DNA of 64,000 bases from CAZMGV01 sp964565925 (lineage in GTDB: Bacteria; JAGRBM01; JAHCIT01). A model generated the notes under the pieces. It was not told the origin of the DNA. It saw only the letters and a list, made by a program, of their open reading frames with translations, and did not search any database. Positions 33,718 through 42,608 of the stretch are shown here, one piece after another; the first letter of the stretch is position 1, and each line of letters begins with the position of its first letter. The DNA lies in the NCBI GenBank assembly GCA_964565925.1, contig CAZMGV010000003.1, forward strand, positions 62,001 through 126,000, read 5' to 3'. The translations under genes were made by a program, and so were the position numbers.

Positions 33718-33832
33718 ACCCCAACGGCCCAGGGATATGGCCGCCGGGTAAACAGCGGAGTTTCCTCCGGTCCGCCAAAGTGAGCGGTCCGGGTCCTTAT
33801 GAGGATAGTGAAACCCCAAGGAGCACCTACCC

Positions 33833-35674
33833 TTGTCCCCTGAAACCAATGCCGCAAAAGTCGAAGAACACTCACACATAGTCGTCCGTTTCGCCGGGGA
33901 TTCCGGCGACGGCATGCAGATCACCGGGTCGCAGTTCACTTCCACGAACGCGATCTTCGGCAACGATCTGGCGACCCTTCCCGACTACCCCGCCGAAATC
34001 CGGGCACCTACGGGAACGCTGGCCGGCGTGTCCGGGTTCCAGATCAACTTCGGATCGCAGAAGATCTACACGGCCGGCGACCAGCCGGACGTCTTCATCT
34101 GCATGAACCCCGCGGCGCTGAAAGTGAACCTTCCGGACCTGCCGAACCAGTGCGTGATCGTCGCCAACGAGGACGCGTTCACCGAACGCACTCTCAAGAT
34201 GGCCGGCTTCGCGACGAATCCGCTTACCGACGGCTCGCTCTCCAAATTCCGCCTGTATCCGGTCAAGGTCTCCACGCTGACGAACAACGCCCTGGCCGAG
34301 ATCGACATGTCCGCCAAGGACAAGGCCCGCTGCAAGAACTTCTTCGCGCTGGGACTCGTCTACTGGATGTTCAACCGGTCGCCGGAACAGACCTACAAGT
34401 TCCTGCACGACAAGTTCTCCAAGAAACCCGTGATCCTCGAGGCCAACGAGAAGGCGCTCAAGGCCGGCATTCACTACGGCGAAACCGCCGAAGCGTTCGC
34501 CGTCAAATACGAGGTGAAGGAAGCGGAACTGGCCCCCGGCAAGTACCGCAACATCACCGGCAACACGGCGTTCGCCATCGGCATGGTGGCGGCCTCCAAG
34601 CTCGCTAACATCCCGCTGTTCCTGGGTTCGTACCCGATCACGCCGGCCTCCGACATTCTCCATGAACTGTCGCGCTACAAGAACTACGGCATCATGACCT
34701 TCCAGGCGGAAGACGAGATCGCCGCCATCTGCTCGACGCTTGGCGCCGCCTATGCCGGCTACCTGGGACTCACGACGACGTCGGGACCGGGTCTGGCGCT
34801 CAAGGGCGAGGCCATCGGCCTTGGCGTGATGACCGAGCTGCCGATCGTGATCGTCGACGTGCAGCGCGGCGGCCCCTCGACGGGCCTGCCCACCAAGACC
34901 GAGCAGGCCGACCTGATGCAGGCCATGTACGGCCGCAACGGCGAATGCCCCGTGGCGATCGTCGCCGCGGCGACGCCGGCCGACTGCTTCGCCATCGCGG
35001 TGGAAGCGGTGCGGATCGCGACGAAATACATGACCCCGGTGATAGTGCTGACCGACGGCTACCTGGCCAACGGCGCCGAGGCGTGGAAACTCCCGAAGAT
35101 CTCGGACCTTCCGAAGATCGACGTGAAGTTCCGCACCGACCCGGCGGACTTCAAGCCGTACCTGCGCGACGAGAACCTGTCTCGCCCGTGGGTCCGTCCG
35201 GGAACCCCCGGCCTCGAGCACCGCGTGGGCGGTATCGAGAAGCAGAACCTCACCGGCAACGTGAACTACGAAGCGAAGAACCACGAATCGATGGTGAAGC
35301 TGCGGGCCCAGAAGATCGCCAACATCGCCAAGGACATCCCGGCGCTGAAGGTGAACGGCGACGAAAAGGGCGACCTGCTCGTCATCGGCTGGGGCTCGAC
35401 CTACGGCTCGATCACCGGCGCCGTGGACGAACTCCGCGCGCAGGGCAAGAAGGTTTCGTCGGTGCATCTGCGCCACATGAACCCCTTCCCCGCGAACCTG
35501 GGAACGATCCTGAAAAACTTCAAGAAGGTGCTCGTGCCCGAGATGAACAACGGGCAGCTCGTGCGGATCCTCCGCTCCGAGTTCAACATCCCGGCCATCG
35601 GTCTGAACAAGATCCAGGGCCAGCCGTTCCGCAGCAAGGAAGTGCTGGACGGCATCCTCTCGCACCTCAACTGA
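33833..35674 (+). CDS. korA: 2-oxoacid:ferredoxin oxidoreductase, fused gamma-alpha subunit
   Basis: Protein of 613 residues. The N-terminal gamma domain (about 1-190: VRFAGDSGDGMQITGSQF, DVFICMNPAALK) is joined to the alpha subunit (about 220-613: FLGSYPITPASDILHELS, FQAEDEIAAICSTLGAAYAG, TTSGPGLALKGEAIGL). This is the two-gene KorAB layout that converts 2-oxoglutarate (or another 2-oxoacid) and CoA to acyl-CoA, CO2 and reduced ferredoxin, often as the reverse-TCA or anaerobic form of the TCA step. TTG start with AAGGAG nine bases upstream. korB follows after 34 bases. Substrate choice is not fixed by sequence. Confidence 0.92.
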   Translation: MSPETNAAKVEEHSHIVVRFAGDSGDGMQITGSQFTSTNAIFGNDLATLPDYPAEIRAPTGTLAGVSGFQINFGSQKIYTAGDQPDVFICMNPAALKVNLPDLPNQCVIVANEDAFTERTLKMAGFATNPLTDGSLSKFRLYPVKVSTLTNNALAEIDMSAKDKARCKNFFALGLVYWMFNRSPEQTYKFLHDKFSKKPVILEANEKALKAGIHYGETAEAFAVKYEVKEAELAPGKYRNITGNTAFAIGMVAASKLANIPLFLGSYPITPASDILHELSRYKNYGIMTFQAEDEIAAICSTLGAAYAGYLGLTTTSGPGLALKGEAIGLGVMTELPIVIVDVQRGGPSTGLPTKTEQADLMQAMYGRNGECPVAIVAAATPADCFAIAVEAVRIATKYMTPVIVLTDGYLANGAEAWKLPKISDLPKIDVKFRTDPADFKPYLRDENLSRPWVRPGTPGLEHRVGGIEKQNLTGNVNYEAKNHESMVKLRAQKIANIAKDIPALKVNGDEKGDLLVIGWGSTYGSITGAVDELRAQGKKVSSVHLRHMNPFPANLGTILKNFKKVLVPEMNNGQLVRILRSEFNIPAIGLNKIQGQPFRSKEVLDGILSHLN

Positions 35675-35708
35675 ACCTGTACTGACTGAATACGGAGTCA
35701 CCAAGACC

Positions 35709-36728
35709 ATGACTGAACCCGCGACCAAACTGACGAAAGCCGACTTCCAGAGCGACCAGGACATCCGCTGGTGCCCGGGCTGCGGCGACTACTCCATCCT
35801 TGCCCAGGTGCAGGCGGTAATGCCCGAACTCGGCATCCCGCGCGAGAAGTTCGTGTTCGTATCCGGCATCGGATGCAGCTCGCGCTTCCCCTACTACATG
35901 AACACCTACGGCATTCACTCGATCCACGGCCGCGCCTGCGCGGTCGCGACCGGCGTGAAGTCGATGAACCCGGACCTTTCCGTGTGGGTCATCACCGGCG
36001 ACGGCGACGCGCTCTCCATCGGCGGCAATCACACGATCCACGCGATCCGCCGCAACGTGGACATGCAGGTGCTGCTGTTCAACAACCGCATCTACGGTCT
36101 CACGAAGGGCCAGTATTCGCCGACCTCCGAAATGGGCAAGAAGACGAAGTCGACCCCCATGGGCTCGGTGGACTACCCGCTGCACCCCATTTCGCTGGCA
36201 CTGGGCGCCGAGGCGACGTTCGTGGCCCGCACGATGGACGTGGACCCCAAGTCGCTGCGTTACGTGACCAAGCGCGCCGCCGAACACCGCGGCATCTCGT
36301 TCGTGGAGATCTTCCAGAACTGCAACATTTTCAACGACGGCGCCTACGACTCCATCGTCGAGAAGACCGTCCGCTCGGACCGTGTGCTCTACCTCGAGCA
36401 CGGCAAGCCGATGATCTTCGGCAAGGACATGAACAAGGGCCTGCGGCTGAAGGGCTTCCAGCTCGAAGTCGTCACGATCGGCGAGGGCGGCGTCACGGAG
36501 AAGGACATCGTCGTCCACGACGAGTCGACCCCCGACCCGACGATGGCGTTCCTGCTGTCGCGGCTGGACGAGGAGAAGTTCCCGGTCCCCATGGGCGTGT
36601 TCCGCGCCGTGCGCAAGCCCACCTTCGACGAGATGATGAACGACCAGATCCGCCAGTCCCGCGAAAAGAGCGGCCCGGGCGACCTGGAAAAACTGATCAA
36701 CTCGGGCGAGACCTGGGAAGTGAAGTAA
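35709..36728 (+). CDS. korB: 2-oxoacid:ferredoxin oxidoreductase, beta (TPP) subunit
   Basis: Protein of 339 residues binding thiamine diphosphate and an Fe-S cluster. Motifs are IRWCPGCGDYSI (cluster Cys), SGIGCSSRFPYYMNTYGIHSIHGRACAVATG and the TPP fold GDGDALSIGGNHTIHAIRRN...LLFNN. It pairs with korA to form the catalytic heterodimer. GGAG precedes the ATG. The operon ends at the terminator at 36750-36778. No ferredoxin-like delta subunit is encoded here, in keeping with KorAB types that use a separate ferredoxin. Confidence 0.94.
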   Translation: MTEPATKLTKADFQSDQDIRWCPGCGDYSILAQVQAVMPELGIPREKFVFVSGIGCSSRFPYYMNTYGIHSIHGRACAVATGVKSMNPDLSVWVITGDGDALSIGGNHTIHAIRRNVDMQVLLFNNRIYGLTKGQYSPTSEMGKKTKSTPMGSVDYPLHPISLALGAEATFVARTMDVDPKSLRYVTKRAAEHRGISFVEIFQNCNIFNDGAYDSIVEKTVRSDRVLYLEHGKPMIFGKDMNKGLRLKGFQLEVVTIGEGGVTEKDIVVHDESTPDPTMAFLLSRLDEEKFPVPMGVFRAVRKPTFDEMMNDQIRQSREKSGPGDLEKLINSGETWEVK

Positions 36729-36749
36729 CAGCGCTTTTCGCTTGAGCTG

Positions 36750-36778
36750 AAACGGGCGGCCGGATGGCCGTCCGTTTT
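36750..36778 (+). terminator. Rho-independent terminator of korAB
   Basis: AAACGGGCGGCC / GGCCGTCCGTTT with loop GGAT (one G-T pair), followed by TTGTTTT. It starts 22 bases after the korB stop. Confidence 0.85.
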
Positions 36779-36781
36779 GTT

Positions 36782-36810
36782 TTGGCTATCAATTATCGCA
36801 CGACTACAGT
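36782..36810 (+). promoter_or_regulatory. Promoter predicting a leaderless transcript
   Basis: TTGGCT (36782-36787), 17-bp spacer, TACAGT (36805-36810). The -10 ends 6 bases before the ATG at 36817, so the mRNA would begin at the start codon. No SD. It matches the arrangement at 16095-16131. Confidence 0.5.
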
Positions 36811-36816
36811 TGCCCT

Positions 36817-37374
36817 ATGCGCCTCATTGAGTACGATAATGCGCTGAAACCCCCCGCGATTTTGGTACAAAAAGAGCGCAGTATTTTCCTCATGCTATTT
36901 CTGCCAGTTTGGTTAACCGGTTGGGCGGTTGGCGAATTTTTTGCGCTGAGGGAACTTTTAGTCGTTGGAGATTCCAAAACGCCGAAGTCGTTTCTGACTA
37001 TTTGGTTAGTCGGATGGACAATCGGTGGACTGCTGGCAGGCGTTTCATGGCTTTGGAACACGTTTGGCGACGAAAAGGTATTTATACAATCCGATTTATT
37101 GACGTGTGACAAAGGAGTAGGCAGGTTTCGACGTAAACAGTCCGTCAATATCAATGATATTATAGAAGTGCGCTTCTCTCCTCCCGTTGTTAAGCCAATG
37201 TCATTCTCATCCAACCTTCAGCAATGGGGCATTGGAAACGGAAGCATAGTTATTACGACCACCAATATTCAGGTAATTCGATTCGGCCGTGCGCTGGAAG
37301 AAATTGAAACGCAGCCCATCATCGACGAAATCAGACGACAACTGGCTGCATTGAAACCAGGTTCCGGCTCCTAG
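36817..37374 (+). CDS. Two-helix membrane protein, low-G+C insert
   Basis: Protein of 185 residues. Two hydrophobic segments (about 24-46 with LPVWLTGWAVGEFFAL, and 59-80 with LTIWLVGWTIGGLLAG) have the same W-x-x-G-W pattern, an internal duplication. The C-terminal ~100 residues are beta-rich (VFIQSDLLTCDKGVG, IVITTTNIQVIRFG) like a small PH-like domain. Composition is much richer in A+T than korB or gcvH on either side, so this is probably an acquired single gene. No function known. Confidence 0.65.
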   Translation: MRLIEYDNALKPPAILVQKERSIFLMLFLPVWLTGWAVGEFFALRELLVVGDSKTPKSFLTIWLVGWTIGGLLAGVSWLWNTFGDEKVFIQSDLLTCDKGVGRFRRKQSVNINDIIEVRFSPPVVKPMSFSSNLQQWGIGNGSIVITTTNIQVIRFGRALEEIETQPIIDEIRRQLAALKPGSGS

Positions 37375-37542
37375 CCTCGAATCCATATCGACACGCTTGT
37401 CCCTAAGCCCCCCTTTATCCACAGCTTTCTTGGGCCCCGATCCCCTCAATACGTTGATTTTCCAGCGCTTCCGGGGCACCGTACCGCGCCTGACGCGGCC
37501 ACGCGCCGCGCCGGAAATCCCGCAAGAGAGGCCTTACCGTCC

Positions 37543-37920
37543 ATGAACATTCCCGGCGACCTGAAATACACGGCGGAGCACGAGTGGGCGCGCCAGGAAG
37601 GCGACGAAATCGTCGTCGGCGTGACCGAATTCGCGGCCGAGCAGCTCGGCGACGTGGTGTTCGTGGAAGTGCCCGAAGTGGGCGCGCAGGTGACGGCGGG
37701 CAAGCCGTTCGGCGTGATCGAATCGGTGAAGGCCGTGAGCGACCTCTACGCCCCGCTCTCGGGCAAGGTGACGGCCGTCAACACGGCGCTCACCGGCGCT
37801 CCGGAAAGCGTGAACGCCGACCCCTACAAGGCGTGGATGATCAAGATCGCCCCGATCGACGCGGGCGCGTTCCCGAAGCTCCTTACGCCCGAGCAGTACA
37901 AGGCGCTGATCACCCAGTAG
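37543..37920 (+). CDS. gcvH: Glycine cleavage system H protein
   Basis: Lipoyl carrier of 125 residues. The lipoyl-Lys lies in GVIESVKAVSDLYAPLSG; KYTAEHEWA and VTEFAAEQLGDVVFVEVPEVG are family landmarks, and the C-terminal WMIKIAP is present. It shuttles the aminomethyl group between P, T and L proteins. First of a gcvH-gcvPA-gcvPB set. gcvT and lpd are not adjacent. AGAGAGG lies upstream. Confidence 0.97.
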   Translation: MNIPGDLKYTAEHEWARQEGDEIVVGVTEFAAEQLGDVVFVEVPEVGAQVTAGKPFGVIESVKAVSDLYAPLSGKVTAVNTALTGAPESVNADPYKAWMIKIAPIDAGAFPKLLTPEQYKALITQ

Positions 37921-38014
37921 GACTCTCCAGCCCCCGCCCGTGAATGCGGACGGGGTGGCCGCAAGGCCGGGGTGAGGTTCCACCCGCCGCACACCAGAAA
38001 CCGCCGGTACCAAC

Positions 38015-39370
38015 ATGCGTTATATTCCCCTCACCGACTCCGACGCGAAGGCCATGCTGGACGCGGTCGGGTTCAAATCGGTCACCGAACTGTTCGACAC
38101 CCAGATCCCCGAACGGGTCCGCGTGCGCGGCCTGCTGCCGATGGACCCGCCGGTTTCGGAGATGGAGCTCTCGCGCCTCTCCGATTCGATCGCTGCCAAG
38201 CGGCCCTCGGACCTGATCTCGTTTCTCGGCGCCGGCTGCTACGACCACTACACGCCGGCCGTGATCGAGCACCTGGTCTCCCGCGGCGAGTTCGCCACCG
38301 CCTATACGCCCTACCAGCCGGAGATCGCGCAAGGCACGCTGATCGGCGCCTACGAGTTCCAGACCTACATGGCGATGCTGACCGGCATGGAGATCGCCAA
38401 CTCGTCCATGTACGACGCCGCCACGTCAGCCGCCGAGGCGGTGCTGATGGCCCACCGGATCACGAAGCGGAACCGGTACCTCATCTCGGGCGCGGTGCAT
38501 CCGCATTACCTGGACACCATCCGCACCTTCGTGCAGCCGCTCAGCCATATCGAGATCGTCACCGTCCCGTTCGACGCGAAGACCGGGCGGACCGATCTCG
38601 TGGCGCTCAAGAAGATGCTCGGCCCGGACGTGGGCGCCGTCGTCGTCCAGAGCCCCAACATCTTCGGCGTCGTCGAGGACTGGAAAGCGGTCACCGAGAC
38701 CAACTTTGGCAATGGGTCGATGTTCATCGCTGTCACCGGCGACCCGCTGGCGCTGGCGCTGCTCGCCCCGCCGGGCGAGTTTGGCGCGGACATTGTGGTG
38801 GGCGAGGCGCAGGGCCTGGGTCTTCCGCCCTTCTTCGGCGGCCCCAACGTGGGCGTCTTCTGCTGCAAGAAGGAATACATCCGCCAGATGCCGGGACGGC
38901 TTGTGGGCGAAACGGTGGATCAGGACGGCAAGCGCGGCTTTGTGCTGACGCTCACCACCCGCGAACAGTTCATCCGCCGCGAGAAGGCGACCTCCAACAT
39001 CTGTACCTCGCAGCAGCTGTGCGCGCTGTGGGTGACGGTTTACTGCTCGCTCATGGGCAAGCAGGGACTCAAAGAGCTGGCCCGCCAGAACCTGTCGCTG
39101 GCCCAGAACCTGAAAAAACGGCTCCTGGAGATTCCGGGGGTGAAACCCGCCTTCACCGGACCGGCCTTCAACGAGTTCACCCTGAGGCTGCCTATCCCGG
39201 CCGCCGACTTCGTGAAAAAGGCCGAGGCGAAACACCTGGCCGCCGGTATCGATCTCGGCGCGCTGATGGGCCCCGCCCACAAGAACGACCTGCTCCTCTG
39301 CACGACCGAGAGGCACCAGTCGCGCCACCACGATGCACTTGTGAACTTCGCGCGGGAGGTGCTGAAATGA
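38015..39370 (+). CDS. gcvPA: Glycine dehydrogenase (decarboxylating) subunit 1
   Basis: Alpha half of the split P protein, 451 residues: FLGAGCYDHYTPAVIEHLVSRGEFATAYTPYQPEIAQGTLIGAYEFQ-type N-terminus, MYDAATSAAEAVLMAHRIT, VVQSPNIFGVVEDW, GEAQGLGLPPFFGGPNVGVF and TREQFIRREKATSNICTSQQLCAL. It heterodimerises with gcvPB to decarboxylate glycine with PLP. The stop overlaps gcvPB by ATGA (39367-39370). Confidence 0.97.
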   Translation: MRYIPLTDSDAKAMLDAVGFKSVTELFDTQIPERVRVRGLLPMDPPVSEMELSRLSDSIAAKRPSDLISFLGAGCYDHYTPAVIEHLVSRGEFATAYTPYQPEIAQGTLIGAYEFQTYMAMLTGMEIANSSMYDAATSAAEAVLMAHRITKRNRYLISGAVHPHYLDTIRTFVQPLSHIEIVTVPFDAKTGRTDLVALKKMLGPDVGAVVVQSPNIFGVVEDWKAVTETNFGNGSMFIAVTGDPLALALLAPPGEFGADIVVGEAQGLGLPPFFGGPNVGVFCCKKEYIRQMPGRLVGETVDQDGKRGFVLTLTTREQFIRREKATSNICTSQQLCALWVTVYCSLMGKQGLKELARQNLSLAQNLKKRLLEIPGVKPAFTGPAFNEFTLRLPIPAADFVKKAEAKHLAAGIDLGALMGPAHKNDLLLCTTERHQSRHHDALVNFAREVLK

Positions 39371-40863
39371 GTTTCTCCAAGCTGACCCCGCCGGGCACGA
39401 CCGGACTGACCCTTGAAGAACCGCTCATTTTCGAGCGGGGCTCCGCAGGCCGCAAGGGCTACTTCCTGCCCAAGCTGGAAGTTCCAGAGGCGAAGCAGCC
39501 GGACGGCCTCGAAGGCCATCTGGTGCGCGGCGAGCTGAACGGGTTCCCCGAGGTGAGCGAGTTCGAAGTGGTCCGCCACTACACGCGGCTCGCCCAGTAC
39601 AACTACTGCATCGACGCCGGGCTGTTCCCGCTCGGTTCCTGCACGATGAAATACAACCCGAAGCTGCACGAATCGCTGGTGCGCAACCCCGGTTTCTCGC
39701 GGCTCCACCCGATGATGCCCGAGGCGTTCGCCCAGGGCGCGCTGCGGGTACTTTGGGAACTCACCGAAGACCTGCGCAAGTCGGTCGACATGAAGGCCTG
39801 TGCGCTGAACCCGTCTGCGGGAGCGCACGGCGAGTTCACCGGCGTGCTCATGATCCGGGCCTATCACCTGGACAAGGGACACAAGAACAAGCGCAAGATC
39901 ATTGTCCCGGCGACGGCCCACGGCACGAACCCGGCCACCGCCGCCATGTGCGGCTTCGAAGTGGTGCCGCTCGCCGCCAGGGGCGGGCGCCTGACGCTGG
40001 ACGAAGTGAAGGCCGTAGTGGACGACGACACGGCCGCGATCATGCTCACCAACCCGAGCACGCTCGGCCTGTTCGAGAACGCCATCGCCGATATCGGCGA
40101 CCTGATGCACTCAAAGGGCGCACTGCTCTACTGCGACGGCGCGAATCTGAACGCTATCGTCGGGCAGGCGTCCATGGGCAAGATGGGCGTGGACGTCTCG
40201 CAGTTCAACCTGCACAAGACCTTCTCGACGCCGCACGGCGGCGGCGGGCCAGGCGCAGGCGCGGTGGTCGTGTCGGAACGGCTGGAACCGTACCTGCCCA
40301 ATCCGTTCATTGTGAAGAACGGCGACACCTATTCGTTCTCGAACGACCGGCCCAAGTCGATCGGCCGCATCCGGAGCTACTTCTCCAACTTCGGCATCAA
40401 CCTGCGCGCCTGGGCCTATATCAAGACCATGGGCAACACGGGCCTGAAGGAGATGTCCGAAGCGGCGGTGCTCAACGCCAACTACCTGCGGGTCAACCTG
40501 AAGGATTCCTACAGGATCGCCTTCGACGAGATCTGCATGCACGAGGCGGTCTTCACCGACGACCTGCAGCGCCCGTCCGGAGCCGGCACGCTCGATATCG
40601 CCAAGCGGATGATGGACAAGGGTTACCACCCGCCGACGGTGTTCTTCCCGCTCGTGGTGCATAACGCGATGATGATCGAGCCGACCGAGAGCGAATCGAA
40701 GGACACCCTCGACCAGTTCATCGCCTCCATGAAAGAGATTGCGCAGGAGGCGAAGACGAACCCGGAGCTGCTCAAGACTGCCCCGCACGGCGCGTTCCGG
40801 AAACGTCTGGACGAGACCCGGGCTGCGAGGCAGCCGGTTCTCCGCTGGAAACCGGGCGTCTAA
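39367..40863 (+). CDS. gcvPB: Glycine dehydrogenase (decarboxylating) subunit 2
   Basis: Beta half of the split P protein, 498 residues, carrying the PLP Lys in FNLHKTFSTPHGGGGPGAG. Other landmarks are GLFPLGSCTMKYNPK, SAGAHGEFTGVLMIRAYH, PATAHGTNPATAAMCGFEVV, LTNPSTLGLFE and YCDGANLNAIVGQ. Coupled to gcvPA by a 4-base overlap. Split P proteins are common outside gamma- and betaproteobacteria. Confidence 0.97.
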   Translation: MSFSKLTPPGTTGLTLEEPLIFERGSAGRKGYFLPKLEVPEAKQPDGLEGHLVRGELNGFPEVSEFEVVRHYTRLAQYNYCIDAGLFPLGSCTMKYNPKLHESLVRNPGFSRLHPMMPEAFAQGALRVLWELTEDLRKSVDMKACALNPSAGAHGEFTGVLMIRAYHLDKGHKNKRKIIVPATAHGTNPATAAMCGFEVVPLAARGGRLTLDEVKAVVDDDTAAIMLTNPSTLGLFENAIADIGDLMHSKGALLYCDGANLNAIVGQASMGKMGVDVSQFNLHKTFSTPHGGGGPGAGAVVVSERLEPYLPNPFIVKNGDTYSFSNDRPKSIGRIRSYFSNFGINLRAWAYIKTMGNTGLKEMSEAAVLNANYLRVNLKDSYRIAFDEICMHEAVFTDDLQRPSGAGTLDIAKRMMDKGYHPPTVFFPLVVHNAMMIEPTESESKDTLDQFIASMKEIAQEAKTNPELLKTAPHGAFRKRLDETRAARQPVLRWKPGV

Positions 40864-40874
40864 TCTCCGCGTCT

Positions 40875-41840
40875 ATGATGCCGAATCCCTTACGCCGCTA
40901 CCGGTTGGTAGCGCTCCTTTCCTGTCTGTCACTTGTTACCGCCTGCGGCCTGTTCGGCTATCCAAAAGTCAGCGCACCGGCAGTAGTGAAACTGCCAGAT
41001 ACGCCTGAAGCCCTCGAGCGGGGCCGCTACCTTGCCAGCCACGTCGCCGCCTGCATCGGCTGCCACTCCGAGCGCCAGTGGGACCGGCTCGCGGGTCCGG
41101 TCAGGCCCGGTACCGAAGGCAAGGGCGGGGAAAAATTCGGCCGCGACGCCGGCTACCCGGGCGACTACTACGCCTCGAACCTGACCCCCTACGGGATCGG
41201 CCAATGGACCGACGGTGAACTGGTCCGGGCGTTCACCACCGGCGTGAACCCGCAGGGCCGGTCGCTGTTCCCGCTGATGCCGTATCTGAACTACGGAAAG
41301 ATGTCGCCTGAGGACGCGCTGGCGATTGCCGCCTATATCCGGACGCTGAAGCCGGTCGAGAATAAGGTCCCGCTATCGAACCCCAAGTTCCCGCTCAACT
41401 TCATCATCCCAACGATCCCGCAGGACGCCATGCCCGGACGACGGCCAGAGCCTTCGGAAGGGGCCACCTACGGCGAATACGTCGCCAATGTCGCCGCCTG
41501 TATCGACTGCCACTCGAAAGCGGTTCGCGGCAAGAAAATCGAAGGGATGGAATACGCGGGCGGGTTCGAGTTCAGGTTGCCGGGCGGCGTGATCCGCTCC
41601 GCCAACATCACCCCGGACGTGGAAACCGGCATCGGCGCCTGGAGCCGCCAGACGTTCATCGCGAAGTTCAAGGACCGCGATCCGGCGAAGACGCCGCCGC
41701 CTGCGCTGGACCCCGGCGAGATCAACTCGCCGATGCCATGGACCCTGTACGCCGGAATGACGGAGCAGGACCTGGGTGCGATCTACGACTATCTGAAGAC
41801 GCTGAAGCCTGTCACGAATCTGGTGAAGCAGACGGACTGA
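40875..41840 (+). CDS. Dihaem cytochrome c lipoprotein
   Basis: Protein of 321 residues. A lipobox (SLVTAC, Cys24) anchors it to the envelope. Two class I cytochrome c domains each hold a haem site: CIGCH at 60-64 and CIDCH at 208-212, both in the context VAACI-x-CHS, so the domains are an internal duplication. Candidate axial Met residues are in LFPLMPYLNYGKM and SPMPWTLYAGM. It resembles the c-type subunits of periplasmic dehydrogenases. TCTAAT (40859-40864) lies close upstream, so the gene may have its own short-leader promoter. Confidence 0.9.
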   Translation: MMPNPLRRYRLVALLSCLSLVTACGLFGYPKVSAPAVVKLPDTPEALERGRYLASHVAACIGCHSERQWDRLAGPVRPGTEGKGGEKFGRDAGYPGDYYASNLTPYGIGQWTDGELVRAFTTGVNPQGRSLFPLMPYLNYGKMSPEDALAIAAYIRTLKPVENKVPLSNPKFPLNFIIPTIPQDAMPGRRPEPSEGATYGEYVANVAACIDCHSKAVRGKKIEGMEYAGGFEFRLPGGVIRSANITPDVETGIGAWSRQTFIAKFKDRDPAKTPPPALDPGEINSPMPWTLYAGMTEQDLGAIYDYLKTLKPVTNLVKQTD

Positions 41841-41844
41841 GACG

Positions 41845-42480
41845 TCAGGACCCGGCGCCCGGTTCCGGCGATAGGTAGCGGATCAGCAGATCTCCGGTTT
41901 CCGCGAGCAGCCGCTCCGTCGAGAGATAGTCCGGCTTCTCCCGCATGATCCGGAAAATCATCAATTCCGTCACGTTCGACGCGGTCCAGGCGATATGGGC
42001 CAGATCGCCGTCGCGAATCTCCTGGCGACGGCTCTGAAGATAAGCGGACATCATCGTCGCATACCGTTCCCGGTACATCCGGAACCGTTCCGTCTTGTCC
42101 AGCTCCGGCAGCCGGTCGAGGGTCATCTCGATCAGTTCGGGGCTGGAGCGGTATAGCTCCACGATGATACCGATTGCGCCCCGGATGGCGAGCGGGAGCG
42201 GCGCCTGCGCCACTTTCAACAGATGCTCCTGCGCAAGCCGCACGGCTTTCTCTGACAGCCGGTCGAACAGGGCCGCCACGATTGCCTCTTTGTTGGGGTA
42301 GTACTGATAGAGGGAACCGATGCTGACACCGGCCCTCTGGGCGATCCTGTTCGTCGTCGCGCCGTCGTATCCGTCCTCGACCAGAACCTGAGCTGCCGCC
42401 TCCAGGATCAGGTCGACCATCTCCTGGGAACGCCTCTGGGCGGGGTTTTTGCGCGGTAAAACGGGCTTTTTGCGGGGCAA
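41845..42480 (-). CDS. TetR-family transcriptional regulator
   Basis: Protein of 211 residues. The basic N-terminus is followed by the HTH: LILEAAAQVLVEDGYDGATTNRIAQRAGVSIGSLYQYYPNKEAIVAAL, the standard TetR signature. The ligand domain is helical and has no recognisable specificity. TTG start with AGAGGATCAGG upstream. It is the only TetR gene in the window, but no TGAATGA-type operator lies beside it, so a link to the acyl-CoA dehydrogenase operators is only a possibility. It converges with the cytochrome gene, 4 bases apart. Confidence 0.9.
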   Translation of the reverse strand: MPRKKPVLPRKNPAQRRSQEMVDLILEAAAQVLVEDGYDGATTNRIAQRAGVSIGSLYQYYPNKEAIVAALFDRLSEKAVRLAQEHLLKVAQAPLPLAIRGAIGIIVELYRSSPELIEMTLDRLPELDKTERFRMYRERYATMMSAYLQSRRQEIRDGDLAHIAWTASNVTELMIFRIMREKPDYLSTERLLAETGDLLIRYLSPEPGAGS

Positions 42481-42551
42481 GACCTGATCCTCTCAAACGC
42501 GAGCAGCGGGCGAGTTTCGGGGTAACCGGTATTTGCGTACTGTGGCGATGA

Positions 42552-42576
42552 ACCCGCTTGCGGGTCAAGAGATTTT
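42552..42576 (+). promoter_or_regulatory. Small hairpin with T-run upstream of the lipoprotein gene
   Basis: ACCCGC-TT-GCGGGT (42552-42565) followed by a TTTTT run (42572-42576), 30 bases before the start. It resembles a weak intrinsic terminator or attenuator. Confidence 0.3.
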
Positions 42577-42608
42577 TCCGGTGCCGGAAACCGGAGGAGA
42601 TACGATCC

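Larger units (their letters stand above)
33253..33832. other. 580-base gene-free region: divergent control region and long leader
   Basis: The left part holds GC-rich palindromes (GGGATGGTCATCCC, 33322-33335) and a 15-base direct repeat CGGCCGTTTCCGG(T/C)A at 33444-33458 and 33508-33522. The right part has the promoter at 33582-33610 and then a leader of about 215 bases before the korA TTG start, containing the hairpin at 33685-33717. Translations in all frames look like noise. I do not recognise a named riboswitch. Confidence 0.6.

Noticed and set aside
33872..35764. 630-codon minus-strand open frame across korA.
   Set aside because: Antisense shadow caused by high-G+C codon bias; korA motifs are unambiguous on the other strand.
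41845..42480. TetR gene considered as the regulator of the acyl-CoA dehydrogenase operators.
   Set aside because: It is 30 kb away, has no TGAATGA-type site upstream and no diagnostic residues; linkage would be a guess.
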